The position numbers and the translations under genes were made by a program. DNA of 64,000 bases from Cercospora beticola (Eukaryota > Ascomycota > Dothideomycetes > Mycosphaerellales > Mycosphaerellaceae). The DNA is taken from positions 5,022,001 through 5,086,000 of the forward strand of contig NC_088939.1 of assembly GCF_033473495.1 (NCBI RefSeq), in the 5' to 3' direction. Positions 1 to 11,897 of the stretch are shown here, piece by piece (the stretch's first letter is position 1; every line of letters starts with the position of its first letter). The notes beneath the pieces are model-generated. The model had not been told where the DNA came from and did not search any database. It was given only the letters and a program-made list of their open reading frames with translations.

Positions 1-700
1 ATTCTGACTCCAAGCAATCACTTTCATCCCAAAACTCTGCACAGCAATTTTCCCAAACTGTGTCCCCAACTTCCCCAGCCCGATCAAACCCAGCGTTTTT
101 CCAGCTAAGGAAATAATCGTTCCAGATTGCCACTCTTCTCCTCCCTCTTTCTGAAGCAAATTATGATGTTCAGTGATTTTCGAGCAGAGAGATAAAAGTA
201 ATGCCCAAGAATGCTGAATTACACTACTCGGTCCTTCGGCTGGAGGCGGAGGTTCATAATTCTTATCCTCGTAGTGCGAGTCCGGTAATCTGTCGCCTTT
301 GGTTCCAGTTACGATGATTTTGTGGTCTGTGGCAGAAGGGAGAGAAATACTGTTGTTGCGCATGCCGGTTGTGAGGAGGAGTTTGAGGTTTGGGAGGGAG
401 GAGAGAAGTTCCGGGGGAAAAGCTGTGCGTTCGCGCATGGAGGAGATGATTTCTGTTTATCATTGGTGTTAGGAAAGGTAGTGTTGAGGATTTGTTACAA
501 CGCGAGTTCGAGGGTACGTGCTTACCATAGGGCTGAAGACGTTGAATGAGAGCTCGGAGATCATCTTCTTTGGCGGCGTTGAGGGTTTTGTCGTAGTAGG
601 AGACTTGTATGTTTGGGATGTTGTCGAAGTGCTTGCGAGCTATGCCGGCGTAGTCGTCCAACACGGCGACTTTCTTGATAGTGTTCTGTTTCTCTGACAT
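1..700 (-). CDS. D-isomer-specific 2-hydroxyacid dehydrogenase, 5' part (runs off the left edge)
   Basis: Two exons are visible: 700-526 and 452-1, separated by a 73-nt GTAAGC...CAG intron (525-453), giving 209 residues before the window edge. The spliced protein opens MSEKQNTIKKVAVLDDYAG, typical of the catalytic-domain start of NAD-dependent 2-hydroxyacid dehydrogenases (phosphoglycerate, glyoxylate and hydroxypyruvate reductase-like). Near residue 185 it has the Rossmann motif GLIGLGKLGTQFG (GxGxxG), which binds NAD(P). The family reduces 2-keto acids to D-2-hydroxy acids in the cytosol. The catalytic Arg/Glu/His lie beyond the edge, so the substrate cannot be read. The ATG at 700 is the first in frame. 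It is transcribed in the same direction as the next gene (ELL), whose stop lies 309 bp upstream of this start. Confidence 0.88.
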
Positions 701-1009
701 GGTGGGACGATGACGGGCTTCTGGTGATGATGATGGTTATCTGTCAACGACTGTGTTCAGAAAAGCTTCATTGGTTGATGATGATTGCTATATCCTACAA
801 TGATCCCGTTTTATAAGCCAACGATCTGACACAGCATTGGCGAAGAACCCCATCCAAATGGCACAATCATCAAGCTTGAGGCAATGCGGTAGTTGGTAGC
901 GGGGCCCCGTCCGGCATCGGAACCCGGGATGTTTGCCCATACTCCACAACCACAGCCACAGCACATAAATATAGTCCTCGTTTACAACATGCTTCTCCTT
1001 CGCATTGAA
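701..1009. other. Intergenic, 309 bp
   Basis: This stretch lies between the start of the dehydrogenase and the stop of the ELL gene. It must hold the dehydrogenase promoter. I see no ORF with coding character and no clear TATA box. Confidence 0.6.
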
Positions 1010-3343
1010 TCAATCATCTTCGTGTTCCCTGGCGCTGGCCTCTCGCATTTCCCGTTTCACTTGCTCCAACCGCCGATGCATTTTCCACAATCGTTCCTTG
1101 TCCTTGGCCGGAATCACATCTCCACGTTTCTCAATCGCCTCCAACTCATCGTACAGTTTCGCGTACGCGGGGTATAACTCCTCTCTGAACTTCTCGGCAA
1201 GATTCACGCCTTGTGTGAAGCTCATCCGAATGCTGTTGTCTCTTCCCCGACCGGGAGAGTATGATCCGTGATCGTGGTCCGAATTGCTGCTTCCCGCACT
1301 GATGGAGTTCTGAGAATGCGAAGAACTGGAATCGGTTTTCCGATGCTTGATCCGGTTCCCATCCTGAGGTGAGTCCACTGCCTTGCGCTTGGTTGCTGTA
1401 TCGGTCTTCCGCTTTGCGCCATTCGTCAATGCAGATGATTCTCTCGGCGTACCCGCACCATTGGGAAGCGATTTGCGTGACTTCTCGTTGCCTACAGGCC
1501 CACCGTTCATCCTGAGGCTACTGCTGCTGGATGAGTCCGTACTGTTGCTCGTGACAGTGTCGTTTCGCTTTCGAATCCCATTGAGATTGGATATGCCAAG
1601 TCCTTTGGGTGTCTCGGCGCCGGGTCTGGGTCGTTGCACGCCTAGAGCTGTACGATCCGAGACATCAGAAGCCACGCGCGGACGTGCGGCACCTAGAGGC
1701 GATGGGGCAGTAGGGCGGTGATGAGGCTTGTTGGGACTGAGTTGGGTTTTCTGCGAGGCGGGAGCATGTAATCCATTCGGCGTGCTCTTGCCCAAACTCG
1801 AGCCCTTCGCCTTTGCAGTCGCGGTCGTGGTCGGCGTTGCTCGTGCAGACGCAGTCCCGACCTTCGATTTGGCCGCAGCTGCCGGTTTCGCGGGATTGCG
1901 TTTGTCAGGAGCATCGCTGCTGCTTGCCGATGCGGAAGCCACAGGTTTTGGTTTCGCCTTGGCGGCAGCGTTTGTCGGTTGCTCTCGTTTGGCAGGCGCT
2001 GGTCTCGGCTGGCTGCTGCTGGGTTCGTCCTCGCTCGAGCTTTGTACCAGTTCGGCAGACTTCACTTTGGGATTTGCCTTTGCTGCTGTTATGCGTGGCT
2101 TCTTGGCCGGCTTCCCTTCACGATCGCTGTCCACTTTCGCCGCTTCTCGCTCCTTTCTCTTCTTCTCCTTGGCCTCCTCGAGCGCTCGCTGTTTCGGGTT
2201 CTTGGCCAACTTCTTCATCAGATCACTCTTCACAGCGCCAACCTTGGGAGTTCCTGCAGCACTTCCCACCTGCTTGTCCTCGAGATCGCCACCAGCGGCA
2301 CCGCTGTGCGGCAGTGGACTTGCTCCCATGTTCGGCGTTGGACCACCGATATGCAACTTGGACAAGTACTCCCCCTTGTTCCTCCTCTCCTCCGGCAGTA
2401 GCTTCTGCCACAGTTCCTCTTCTTTTCCAATTCTCTGTCTATCATATGCTCTTACTGCGTTATCAATAGCGGCTTGTCGCTCTTCCTTCGTGCTGTATGC
2501 GAAATTCCAAACGTCTAACTCTTTAAATGCTCTGTCTGTCAGGCCCATCTTCTTTCCGTCTGCCTTCCCTATCTTGGAGAGGATGTCTTCGAGTTCTGGT
2601 TTCGGGATGCGCGTCTTCCGCGCGATCTCATCCACAGTCAGTGGTTCGATCGCAAGCAGATGTATGAGCGGCTTCCGCATCGCCTTGAGGCGCAACGAGG
2701 ACTCGTTAGATGGCGCCGAGGTGGGCGCAGTTCCAATCCGCGGCGTACCGGACGCGCTGAGGGATGGGCTGGCATGCTGAGAGCCCGACAGACCACGTCG
2801 ATGGGCATATTTCTGTTCTCGATTGGCCTCGAATCGATTCTTGGGCGTTCCAATGACGGAGTTCGTCACCACCACCGACTTTGCTGCTTTCTCCTGGTGG
2901 TAAGACGCAAGACTGTTCTGTAGAGCGGCCAATGCTGCATCGCTGCCCAGACTCTGCTTCCTTTCGGGTTCCTTCAGCTGAGCTCGATGGCCTACGACGC
3001 CGGCGAATTTGAGATCGGTGAGGGATGCGGCGGTAGCGGCGAACAATTCGTGCTCGAAGGCTTCGGGGGAGATAGTCAGGTCTATCGTACGCTTTCCGAG
3101 TCGTATTTTCTGCAGCCGTTGTCAGCTCCTTGGCCCTTGCATGTCGATCACATGGCATACTGGAGTCGTGCCAGTGACAAACTGCAGGCCACCGGCATTA
3201 TTCGACGCCTTCTTCACGTCCTCGAGAAGCTCCTCGCTGAGCTTGAACAGCACTGCCGGCGTCGGACGTTGCTTGGTGGACGCGTCTCCATGTTGGATGC
3301 CATGCAATGTGACGCCGCTCGGAGGTATTGCGGATACCGACAT
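1010..3343 (-). CDS. RNA polymerase II elongation factor ELL
   Basis: Exons 3343-3161 and 3109-1010 with a 51-nt intron (3160-3110, GTATGC donor, GCTGAC branch, CAG acceptor, phase 0) encode 760 residues. The first exon opens MSVSAIPPSGVTLHG; the join TGTTP/KIRLGKRTIDLTI restores a continuous ELL N-terminal domain with a winged-helix part around residues 190-290 (PLIHLLAIEPLTVDEIARK...). The middle is a long Ser/Pro/Ala/Lys-rich disordered region. The last 60 residues (FREELYPAYAKLYDELEAIEKRG...) are the coiled Occludin/ELL domain. ELL suppresses pausing of Pol II and works with EAF in the nucleus. The ATG at 3343 is chosen because the open frame farther upstream begins at a GTG. Family assignment is firm; the intron is inferred from splice consensus and domain continuity. 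Confidence 0.9.
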
Positions 3344-5416
3344 TGCAGGACAGGGCGGTGGTGGTCTATCGATTACTCGCACAGCAAGAAGGCAGAGCGG
3401 TGGTCAAAGGATCCATGTGCTTGCTCGCGGCGTGCAGCACAAACTGGAGTACAATGAGTGAATGGTGCTTGGAGGGAGCATGGCATGACGTTCCGCTGAA
3501 CTCACCCAACGATTAACGGAGATGTTTGCTGCGAGACATGTCCAACGGTCCCGTGAGCGTTGTCGTAGACAGGCTTCACGGCAGCGAGGGGCGAGAGGAA
3601 CAGACGGGGCGGACAAAGAGAGGCAGCGGGTGCGTGTGTGGCCTGAGACAACAATGGACTGGCGGAGCGAGAGTGGTAGGTAGACATCGAGGTGCAGCAG
3701 CGAAGCGTCGCAGGGCGCTAGTGCACAGCGATCCAGCCAGCGGGCTTCGAGTGGGACACAGGGCGAGAGCGTGCACGCACATTAACCTCCGACTCTATTC
3801 CACATTCGCCGCCGACGGAGCTGTGGCTCGAGCCTGTGATCCTGCTCCCGTACGAACCTAATTCCGTTTCACTGATCTTTCATCATTCATCACCTTTGTT
3901 CAGTTGTGATGAACTGCCCGACTCGACATCACAAATCGTCGAGATCGTGCCCAGAGGCAGCCTGCAGCCGCATGCCCCGCTGATACTCTCTCGTCCCGAA
4001 AGGGAGGTCGATTGCTGGCAGAATACCCACCCTCACCGTGTCGACGAGCCGATGCGTTCCCACGTTGGCCTGGATATCCATGCTCCTTCGGCTCCCAGAG
4101 CTGTGGATAACCTATCAATGTCCACCGGGGCTCGCGGCCTTCCCGAGAACGTGCCATGTCTCTCGTACCTGCTCTACCCTTGCATACGCCGCTGACATCC
4201 CTTTTTTGGAGATGATACAAATACACTCGCTTGCCGTGTCTACGGTCGTGAGTGCTCAGACATGCAAAAGAGCGTGACAAAGGTGCATTGCGAATGCGGA
4301 AGGTGGGAAGACTCTCGTGTGCAGCTCCCAAGACGCCATGCTGTTGCGCCACTGCTCCGACGCATGCCACGAGAGAGGCTTTTGGGTGGACGTCTCAACG
4401 CCTTACCGTCTTGGGACTCGTGGCGCAGCTTGGCTGATGATGGTAACGAGATGCCGGACTGCCTGCAGCAGAGCTACATCGACACCAGACTGCTTTCGCC
4501 AGTGCAAGCGAGGGTACTGTATGCTAGGGCATGCTGAAGATACCAGCTGCGTAGCGATATACAACGACTCCACTGGACTTGAGTTGTTTGTAAAAGCTGA
4601 TGTGGTGACACGAGAAGTGTTCTTGGAACAGCGCACGGGCACCAAGCTCGATGAACCGGTAGATGCGTCCGAGTGTGTGCGAGCCGTCCGGGCAAGGCGG
4701 AGGTACAAGTAGTTAGTGGGCAGTAGTCGGCCGCCATCCCACTTGTTCGCGCGCAAACTACTGCCTCGTGCTACTGCACCGCACCCTTCTGGAGACAACC
4801 CCATGCACCCACTCGAACCGAGGAAAGAAATGGTGGTGGTGGTGTCTTCTGGCCCTGCAAAAGACCCGGAGAATTCAAAGCCCTATTCATTCATTATCGA
4901 TGACAAAAGTACATCATCTGCTAACCGAGCAGCGCCCCAGCCCAACTGGACGGAAAATGTCGCCGCCCGTTTTTGGGACGTGACCAGATGCGAGCGGATG
5001 CATTGCACGCGTTTGGACTGGCCAGGCTCGGTACGCCGCGAGACGGGAAAGACGGTGCACCATTGCTGCGTGACTTGTCCGACATCACGATGTGACAACA
5101 CGGCATCATCGAACCAGCTTGCACTGCAACTCTCATCTTGCAGGACATTTCGCGTTCTGCCTTCCAAGATTGCCTTGAGCGATCCGCACGTGAGGGCCAG
5201 CTCTCCGCCGAGAACTGAGCTCCAGCCTTATCAATGCGGACTCGCCTCTATCATCTACAATGTCAGGGATGTCGTCTGGTTTATCTCTAAGCAGACCTCT
5301 GCCTATCTGAACTCGACATCCTGCAGTTACGCATTGTACGATGAACGTATGCTACAGGTAAGTATGGATCGCAATAGGTAGGCTCGCACAATTTCTTCAT
5401 TTCATCGCTTGCCAAG
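3344..5416. other. Long intergenic region, 2.07 kb
   Basis: This lies between the divergent ELL and NCS1 permease genes. Many open frames occur because the DNA is fairly GC-rich, but none has an ATG start combined with recognisable protein character or plausible splicing. I see no tRNA, repeat or mobile element. It presumably holds both promoters and UTRs. Confidence 0.5.
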
Positions 5417-7147
5417 ATGTCCTCTTTCACAGACAAATTCCGCAGCATAGTCCAAGTCAAACGAACGCACGACAATGCAGAAAATGCAGAACAAGACACA
5501 GCGACAGCAAAAGCCTACGGAAAATGGTCCAATATCGACCTCATCCCAACTCCACCTCACCAACGCTGCTGGTCACCCTGGTACTACTTCGCCTTTCAAT
5601 TCAGCATCGCTTTCTCACCCACAACCTATAACATCGGCTCAACACTCTTCTCCATCGGCCTCACCTGGTGGCTCATCATCATCGCCTCCTTCGTCGGAAC
5701 CTTCCTCTGCTGCATAATCCTCTACCTCAACGCCCGAGGTCCAGTCCTCTACCACATCGGCTTCCCCGTCTACGCTCGAATCTCCGCCGGAATCTACGGC
5801 TCCCTATTCTTCATCTTCATCCGCGCCGTCGTTGCGATCTTCTACATGGGCACACAAACATACTACGCTAGCCGCCTCATGGACGTCGCATTACGTTGTG
5901 TCTTTGGATACAAATGGACCCAAATCCCCAACCACCTTCCAGTTTCAGCAGGAATCACAACTTCCCAAATGATCGCTTTCTTCCTCACCTGGCTCCTCCA
6001 ATTCCCCTTCGCTTTCCTCCATCCTAGCGCTTCCGGCCCCCTCTTCGTCATAAAATCTTTCCTCTCTCCTACAGCTTACATCGCAACAATGATCTGGTCT
6101 CTCATCGAATTCCGCGGCGTAGACCTCCACTTCAGCTCCAACCCCGCCACTGGCTCTGCTCTCGCCTGGTCTTTCCTCCGCGCAATCAACACCGTCGTCT
6201 CCGGCGTCGTACCACCTATGGTCAACATTGCCGATCTCGCCCGCTACGGCAATCATCCTACGAGAGATATCCTCCCTTTAACGATCGGTCTCTTCATATC
6301 TAAACCCTTCGTCATCCTCCTCGGACTTTTTACCACAGCCTCCGGAGCCAAAAACTTCGGCATCGCAAACTGGAATCTCTGGGACTACTACTCCCTCATC
6401 CTCTCCTCCTATTCCTGGACCCCAACATCCCGCTCCCTCATCTTTTTAGCCTCCATAATCCAATCTTTCGCCACAATCGTCACAAACATTTCCGCAAACG
6501 CTATTCCCGTCGGCTCTGATTTGGCAGGTCTTTTTCCAGGATATTTTGACATTCGCCGAGGAATGATTCTTTGTCATTTATTGATTTGGGCTGTGGTACC
6601 TTGGTTACTTGTCGATTCTGCGCAGAATTTTTTGACGTTTTTGGGGAGTTATTTGTGTTTTATAAGTCCGGTGGTTGCGATTATGATTGTTGACTACTGG
6701 ATCGCACGAAAAGGAAACGTGCACGTCCCATCGCTCTACAGGCCAGAAGAGGGGAGTCCGTATTACTATACCAAAGGCTTCAACATTCGCGCCTACATCG
6801 CTTGGGCCATCGGCGTCGGCCTCGTCATCTCAGGTATATCTGGCGCCATTTCACCTGGAAGTATAAGTCTTACCGCTGTGAGGATATATAATTGCGGGTT
6901 TGTGTTGAGTTTTGCGGCGGCGGGGGTTGTTTATTGGGCGTTTTGTTGGATTTGGCCTGTGGAGATTGTTCCCGTGGGGAGAAGAAGAGGGGAGGAGAGG
7001 ATGGAAAGGGAGGAGATGGTTCTGACAGAAGGCTTTCTTCTGGATGATGAGGTTTTGCCGGGGTATGTGAGGGAGAAAGTGGTGTTTGGGGAGGAGCCGG
7101 TGGGGATGGTGGATGGGAGGGATGAGGGCGGGTTGGACGAGAAGTAG
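5417..7147 (+). CDS. NCS1 family nucleobase/allantoin permease (Fur-type)
   Basis: A single-exon gene of 576 residues. The N-terminal part reads WSNIDLIPTPPHQRCWSPWY, followed by about twelve hydrophobic helices, the layout of nucleobase-cation-symporter-1 proteins of the Fur group (uracil, allantoin, uridine). Conserved features include the helix 1-2 region (AFSPTTYNIGSTL), a helix 6 segment with VVPPMVNIADLARYG and a cytosolic acidic tail (about residues 520-576) of the kind used for endocytic control in fungal Fur proteins. It would import a purine, pyrimidine or related compound with protons across the plasma membrane. Substrate cannot be assigned from sequence alone; related thiamine or nicotinamide-riboside transporters are alternatives. 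Its 3' end faces the 3' end of the Zn2Cys6 gene, 166 bp away. Confidence 0.88.
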   Translation: MSSFTDKFRSIVQVKRTHDNAENAEQDTATAKAYGKWSNIDLIPTPPHQRCWSPWYYFAFQFSIAFSPTTYNIGSTLFSIGLTWWLIIIASFVGTFLCCIILYLNARGPVLYHIGFPVYARISAGIYGSLFFIFIRAVVAIFYMGTQTYYASRLMDVALRCVFGYKWTQIPNHLPVSAGITTSQMIAFFLTWLLQFPFAFLHPSASGPLFVIKSFLSPTAYIATMIWSLIEFRGVDLHFSSNPATGSALAWSFLRAINTVVSGVVPPMVNIADLARYGNHPTRDILPLTIGLFISKPFVILLGLFTTASGAKNFGIANWNLWDYYSLILSSYSWTPTSRSLIFLASIIQSFATIVTNISANAIPVGSDLAGLFPGYFDIRRGMILCHLLIWAVVPWLLVDSAQNFLTFLGSYLCFISPVVAIMIVDYWIARKGNVHVPSLYRPEEGSPYYYTKGFNIRAYIAWAIGVGLVISGISGAISPGSISLTAVRIYNCGFVLSFAAAGVVYWAFCWIWPVEIVPVGRRRGEERMEREEMVLTEGFLLDDEVLPGYVREKVVFGEEPVGMVDGRDEGGLDEK

Positions 7148-7313
7148 AAAGAGTAGGATGAGACTAGAGTCCAAGGCATAGATCGCTTTATATATACAAG
7201 TGGCCGAAATGCACCTTTTTGCACGCCTTCTGTACACTGTGACTGTATCGCATCGAGCCCAATATATGTCCACTCATGTCCAATATACACAACAACAAAT
7301 GCGAAACGTTTCA

Positions 7314-10151
7314 TCACTGTACAAGCCAATCCGTCCCATGATTCCCCTCCAAACTCTGATAATCCATAAAAGACTGATACTCAGGCATACTGTTTCCATT
7401 TCCATTCCCATTCGCATCTCCATTACTACTCCCCACCTCTCCCGATCCAACAGGTCCTCCCATCGGAGCAGGCGGCAATCTGGGCATATTGAAGAAATCA
7501 AACACATCCAAATACTCCAACTCATTCGGCGCCGGAGTCTTCATGTTGGGCGTCGTCATGGAAGGATGTTGTTGTTGTTGATTACTGCCGCCGCGGGTGT
7601 TTGTCAAAGACTTGCTGTTATTCGCGCCAAAATACGTCTGCCTCGGTTGTCTCGAGATCAAAAAGTCCAAATCATATGCGCAACGACGCATGTCGGCTAA
7701 GATTCTGACAGTACTTGGTGTTTCCCTCACACCACTTGCTGGCACAGGCGCGCTTTCGGATTCGCTATATTCGTCCATGACGCGCTGCAGAAGTGTGGCA
7801 TACCGTTCTGCGACTTTCCAATAGATTCCCAGTTCACGTAGGGTATCGACCAGGGGGTGAATGGCGGGATTGACATGGTGGTCAATGGTGGAGCCATGTA
7901 CAAGTAGGAGTCGGGCCGCAACCCATAAGCTGAACGCGAAGGGTGGTCCGAGTTTGGTGAGCATTTGATTGGAGCGCACGTAGGTACATAGGGCGCAGAT
8001 GTCTTCGACTGCGGTGTGGCAGCGTTGGCTGGCGGAGAAGGATGGAGTGAAGATGGGTGATCGGGTCGTGGGATAGGCTGCCGAAGAATGTAATCGGATC
8101 ACGGTACTGTTTGCGCAGAAAGCTGACGTTAGCGATAATGCAACATGTGCATCTCCGGTGAAAGATGAGTGCATGTGAATGCCATCGGATGTCGTAGGGC
8201 TATACGACAGGGACTTCTAGGGCTGGTGACTTACGTATGATAAGTGATGTGCAGCATGATCCAGATGCAGTTCACAATCTTGTTGCCTCCATTAGGGTTA
8301 AATAAGCGAGACATGTTGCCGTACTCGCTTGGGAGGCTGTACTTCCACTGATTGAGCTTGCCGTCCAGCTGACGGTACTCCTTCTGCCATTGCTCCACGT
8401 CAGATAAGGCGCTTATGTCGACAGGCTTCTTCAAAAAGCGATGGATCTGCGAGAGAATTCCGAGAATCTCGACGTAGTAGCTGAAGCTGCCCAAGTTTTC
8501 GGGATGATTCATCTCGCTGAGTGAGTGCTGCTCGCCCTCCATGGTCTGGAACCACCTTGTCTCGACTGGCTGGTTCCGCGCGAACAGGTCATCGCGGCAT
8601 GGTAGCTTGCGATCGATTTCTTTGTCATCCAATGCGAATTCGAAAGCTGTTGCGATGGTGGCATAGCGGTCTAGCAGGTAGACCATCCAGAATAGTCGTC
8701 TCCGGCTTTCGTCTTCGATGAAGGATTTGGGTTCGGGTAGGACCATTGCTCGAAGGGTGTATATGGAGGGGAAGAGAGGCGCCACTGAAGTCGAGCTCGT
8801 CTCCACAGCCAATCCCAGCTGCACTACACTTCTGGTGATCAGTGCAAGGAGGTTCCATCCCGGTGGTCCATTCGAACTTCCGACTGTGTCCAAAGCAAGT
8901 ATGACCAAAGCCTGAAGCGCCTTCACAGAGCTGTTCTCTAGTCCGTATAGGAGGACCTTCTGCTTGGATATGGTATGATACCGTTCTCGAGCCGAATCGC
9001 TCAGTCGCGGATCTGTAGAGAAGCGCAGCGTGGTCGCCACAATCGCATGAAGCAGTATGCGATCCGCTTCTTCAAGCGTATGCGAGCCGAACAACGAATC
9101 GAGGGTACTCCTTCGATGTAAGATCGGACACCAGGTGTTGATATGCTTGAAGAACAGATCTGCCAGAGCATAAAGGAGATCATAGGGCGGGAAATGCTGG
9201 TCTTGAGAAACCGCTTTCAACGCATCTTCTTGACCTGCACCTCCGGTTATGTTCATGCTTGGCGATTCGAGAGGACCGTTGCTGGTGGCGTATGGATCAT
9301 TCGACGTGGCAGAAGGCAGGTGAAGCGAATGTTGCGAGGGATGGCGTTGGTGTGCCGCGTTATGCTGAGCTGTATCAGCTAATGCTACTCCATGAGATGA
9401 TTCGAGACCGTGTGCACACCGCATTCATGCCGTCCTGTGATTGCAGCCTGTTGTACTGTATCGCCGCTGCTGTGGGGTACATATCGGGTGTTTGCATGAA
9501 CAATGCCGTGTTCGATGCATGTTGGGAATGGACACTTGCAGGAGAGGCATGAGTTTGTCCTTGTGGCTGCACTTGTGATTGCACTCCTGGCAGTGCGCTG
9601 GCGACTTGTTGAAGTACCTGCTGCTGAGCGGCGAGGACACCTTCGAGCTTGTCTGACATGATGCATCAACAATGAGGCTCTTCCAACAACACCACAATCA
9701 ATGACCTACCGAGCCGTGCTTCCAGCTCTCTTCCATAGCCAGCTCGCAGACCAGGCTTCTTGCGCTCTTTGTACTCACAGATCTGGCCATTGCGCACACA
9801 CCAGTCGCAGCTGGGTTGCCCACGACTACATTTCACCTGAGGCTGGAGTCAGTGGACGGCGTTTGAGATGCAAGGATCCGGAACAATTCCATCGATCCCC
9901 GTGGGCAGGCTTGGTGCAACACATGCCTTGCGACTCTTGCACATCTCACACGACACGCTCATGGGACGCTTTCGCTTGCGCGATCCGTCGGCTTCCACCA
10001 CCTCCTCGCCCTCATCGCCACTCCACGCCTCGTCGGCGTCTTTCTGCTCGCCGCCATGGTCGTTGCCGTTACCGGGCGAGCTGTCGATGGTTCCATTGGG
10101 TGAACCGACGACACCCTTTTGCGGCGTCGTGGAAGTCGTGTTTGGGCTCAT
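7314..10151 (-). CDS. Zn2Cys6 (C6) transcription factor, five exons
   Basis: Exons 10151-9927, 9836-9710, 9652-9420, 9364-8235 and 8106-7314 give 835 residues. The binuclear zinc cluster is C68-x2-C71-x6-C78-x6-C85-x2-C88-x6-C95, split by an intron after Lys75, followed by a basic linker (ERKKPGLRAGYGRELE) and a short leucine-rich dimerisation stretch (LDKLEGVLAAQQQVLQQV). The middle homology (fungal_trans) domain spans about 270-560 and contains WIMLHITYHTTVIRLHS across the fourth splice. The N-terminus is acidic with a KRKR basic patch; the C-terminus is Gln- and Asn/Gly-rich. Intron 1 (9926-9837) is GC-AG; intron 3 (9419-9365) has a weak GTGTGC donor and is the least certain join. It is divergent from the L-rhamnonate dehydratase gene, which suggests but does not prove that it controls it. 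Confidence 0.85.
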
Positions 10152-10544
10152 CGTCTCGCTCGGGAGAAATTGCGACGAGGAAAGCGGAAGCAGCTTGACC
10201 GAGCGACGCCGGAGCTTTTGAAAGAGGGGCGAGCTGGAGCAAGCTTCCAGCGAATCCACACTCGACAATCCCGCCCTCGGCCTCACCACACGCTGTCAGA
10301 GCATTCGGTACATTGTTGTCCCTATGCGGGTGCGCCGTCTATGCTGGCCCGCATGAGATTGCTGGTAGCATGATAGACAAAAGGTGATGTTGACGCGTTG
10401 CAGATAATTCTTCTGTTCTGTTCCTATTCTTGATTCTTTGCTGCTCTCTTCTGTTTCTCAGTTCTCCCAGGCAGCTTAACACGTGTGGACAGCTCTACAA
10501 AGTCGCGATATACGTGTCGAGAAGAATTGAGACCCGCAGCCATC
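10152..10544. promoter_or_regulatory. Shared promoter between the C6 regulator and L-rhamnonate dehydratase
   Basis: 393 bp separate the two divergent start codons. The arrangement fits a bidirectional promoter carrying UTRs of both genes. A CACGTG E-box-like hexamer lies at about 10481. I could not define a convincing paired CGG site for the neighbouring C6 factor by eye. Confidence 0.45.
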
Positions 10545-11897
10545 ATGGCGAACAGCAAAAGTGGTGTGGCGCGCTTCCCACGAATCAAAGAGATCAAGAC
10601 CTTCATCATTTCAGGCGTGGGCTCTGGAGGCGATTATCACAATGTCAAAGGCGGCCATTGGTTGATCGACTCCAAGATTTCAACACCTATGTCAGGATAT
10701 GAAGAGTACCGAAAGTCGAGAACAAGCTGGGGTATCAATGTTCTTGGGTCATTCTGTGTTGAGATCGAGGCAGACGATGGCACCAAAGGTTTCGCGACTG
10801 GATTCGGTGGTCCTCCAGCTTGCTGGCTGGTTGCTGAGCACTTTCGACGATTCCTGATCGGCGCAGGTGAGTTTCCATAATATCCTATTTTGTGAGCTCA
10901 AGACTGATATCTTCTAGACCCACGCGACACAAACCACCTCTTCGAACAGATGTACCGAGGCTCCATGTTCTACGGCCGCAAAGGTCTCCCCGTCGCCGTA
11001 ATTTCCGTCATCGACCTCGCCCTCTGGGACCTAATCGGCAAAATCCGCAACGAACCCGTCTACAAACTCATCGGAGGCGCAACAAGGGAAAGACTGAGCT
11101 TCTACTGCACCGGCCCCGAGCCAGCTTCAGCAAGAGATGCAGGATTCAGCGGAGCCAAAGTCGCCCTCCCATACAGCCCCGGAGAAGGCCCCGAAGGAAT
11201 GAGAAAAAATGTCGAATACCTCCGACAAAAGCGCTCAGAAGTCGGACCTGATTTCCCTCTTCGTGTGGATTGCTACATGAGTTTGAATGTGCCTTATACG
11301 ATCGAGTTGGTGGAGAAATGCAAAGATTTGAATATCGATTGGTGGGAAGAATGTCTTTCACCGGACGACTACGACGGTCACGCATTGATTAAAGCCGCAC
11401 ACCGCACAGTGAAATTCACGACCGGTGAACACGAGTACTCGCGCTATGGATTCCGCAAACTCATCGAGGGTCGCAATTTGGATATTCTGCAGCCGGACGT
11501 CATGTGGGTGGGAGGTCTGACTGAACTACTCAAAGTTTCGGCTATGGCTCAAGCATACGATATTCCGGTGATACCTCACGCCAGTGGACCGTATTCTTAT
11601 CATTTTGTGGTTTCGCAACCACATAGTCCTTTCCAGGAGTATTTGGCGAACTCGCCAGATGGGAAGAGTGTGCTGCCGGTGTTTGGAAATCTTTTCACGA
11701 ATGAGCCGATTCCTACGAATGGGTATTTGGATGTTTCGGTGCTGGATTTGCCAGGGTTCGGATTGGAGATTAATCCTTCTGCGCCGCTGATCGATGCTGC
11801 CGGGATACTTAATCCGGCACCGCAGAAGTCTTTGCCACCACCGCAGCAGCAGCAGGAGGCGGAGAATGGTCAGACGCAGGTTAACGGGACTACGTAG
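10545..11897 (+). CDS. L-rhamnonate dehydratase (enolase superfamily, LRA3-like)
   Basis: Exons 10545-10866 and 10918-11897 (51-nt GTGAGT...TAG intron, phase 1) give 433 residues. The sequence GSGGDYHNVKGGHWLIDS and TSWGINVLGSFCVEIEADDG near the N-terminus is characteristic of L-rhamnonate dehydratases of the mandelate racemase/enolase superfamily. Expected Mg ligands are seen as Asp225 (RVDCYM), Glu251 or Glu252 (WWEEC) and Glu278 (TGEHEY), with an Asp in LQPDVMWVGG and a His in IPHASGPYSYHF as likely acid/base residues. The enzyme converts L-rhamnonate to 2-keto-3-deoxy-L-rhamnonate in the fungal non-phosphorylated rhamnose pathway; L-galactonate dehydratase is the close alternative. The last 25 residues are a Pro/Gln tail. 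The ATG at 10545 follows a GTG-led open frame that is not used. Confidence 0.88.

Noticed and set aside
1728..2780. Long plus-strand frame of 350 codons over the ELL gene
   Set aside because: It is antisense to the low-complexity part of ELL; the composition follows the real gene on the other strand and no family is seen.
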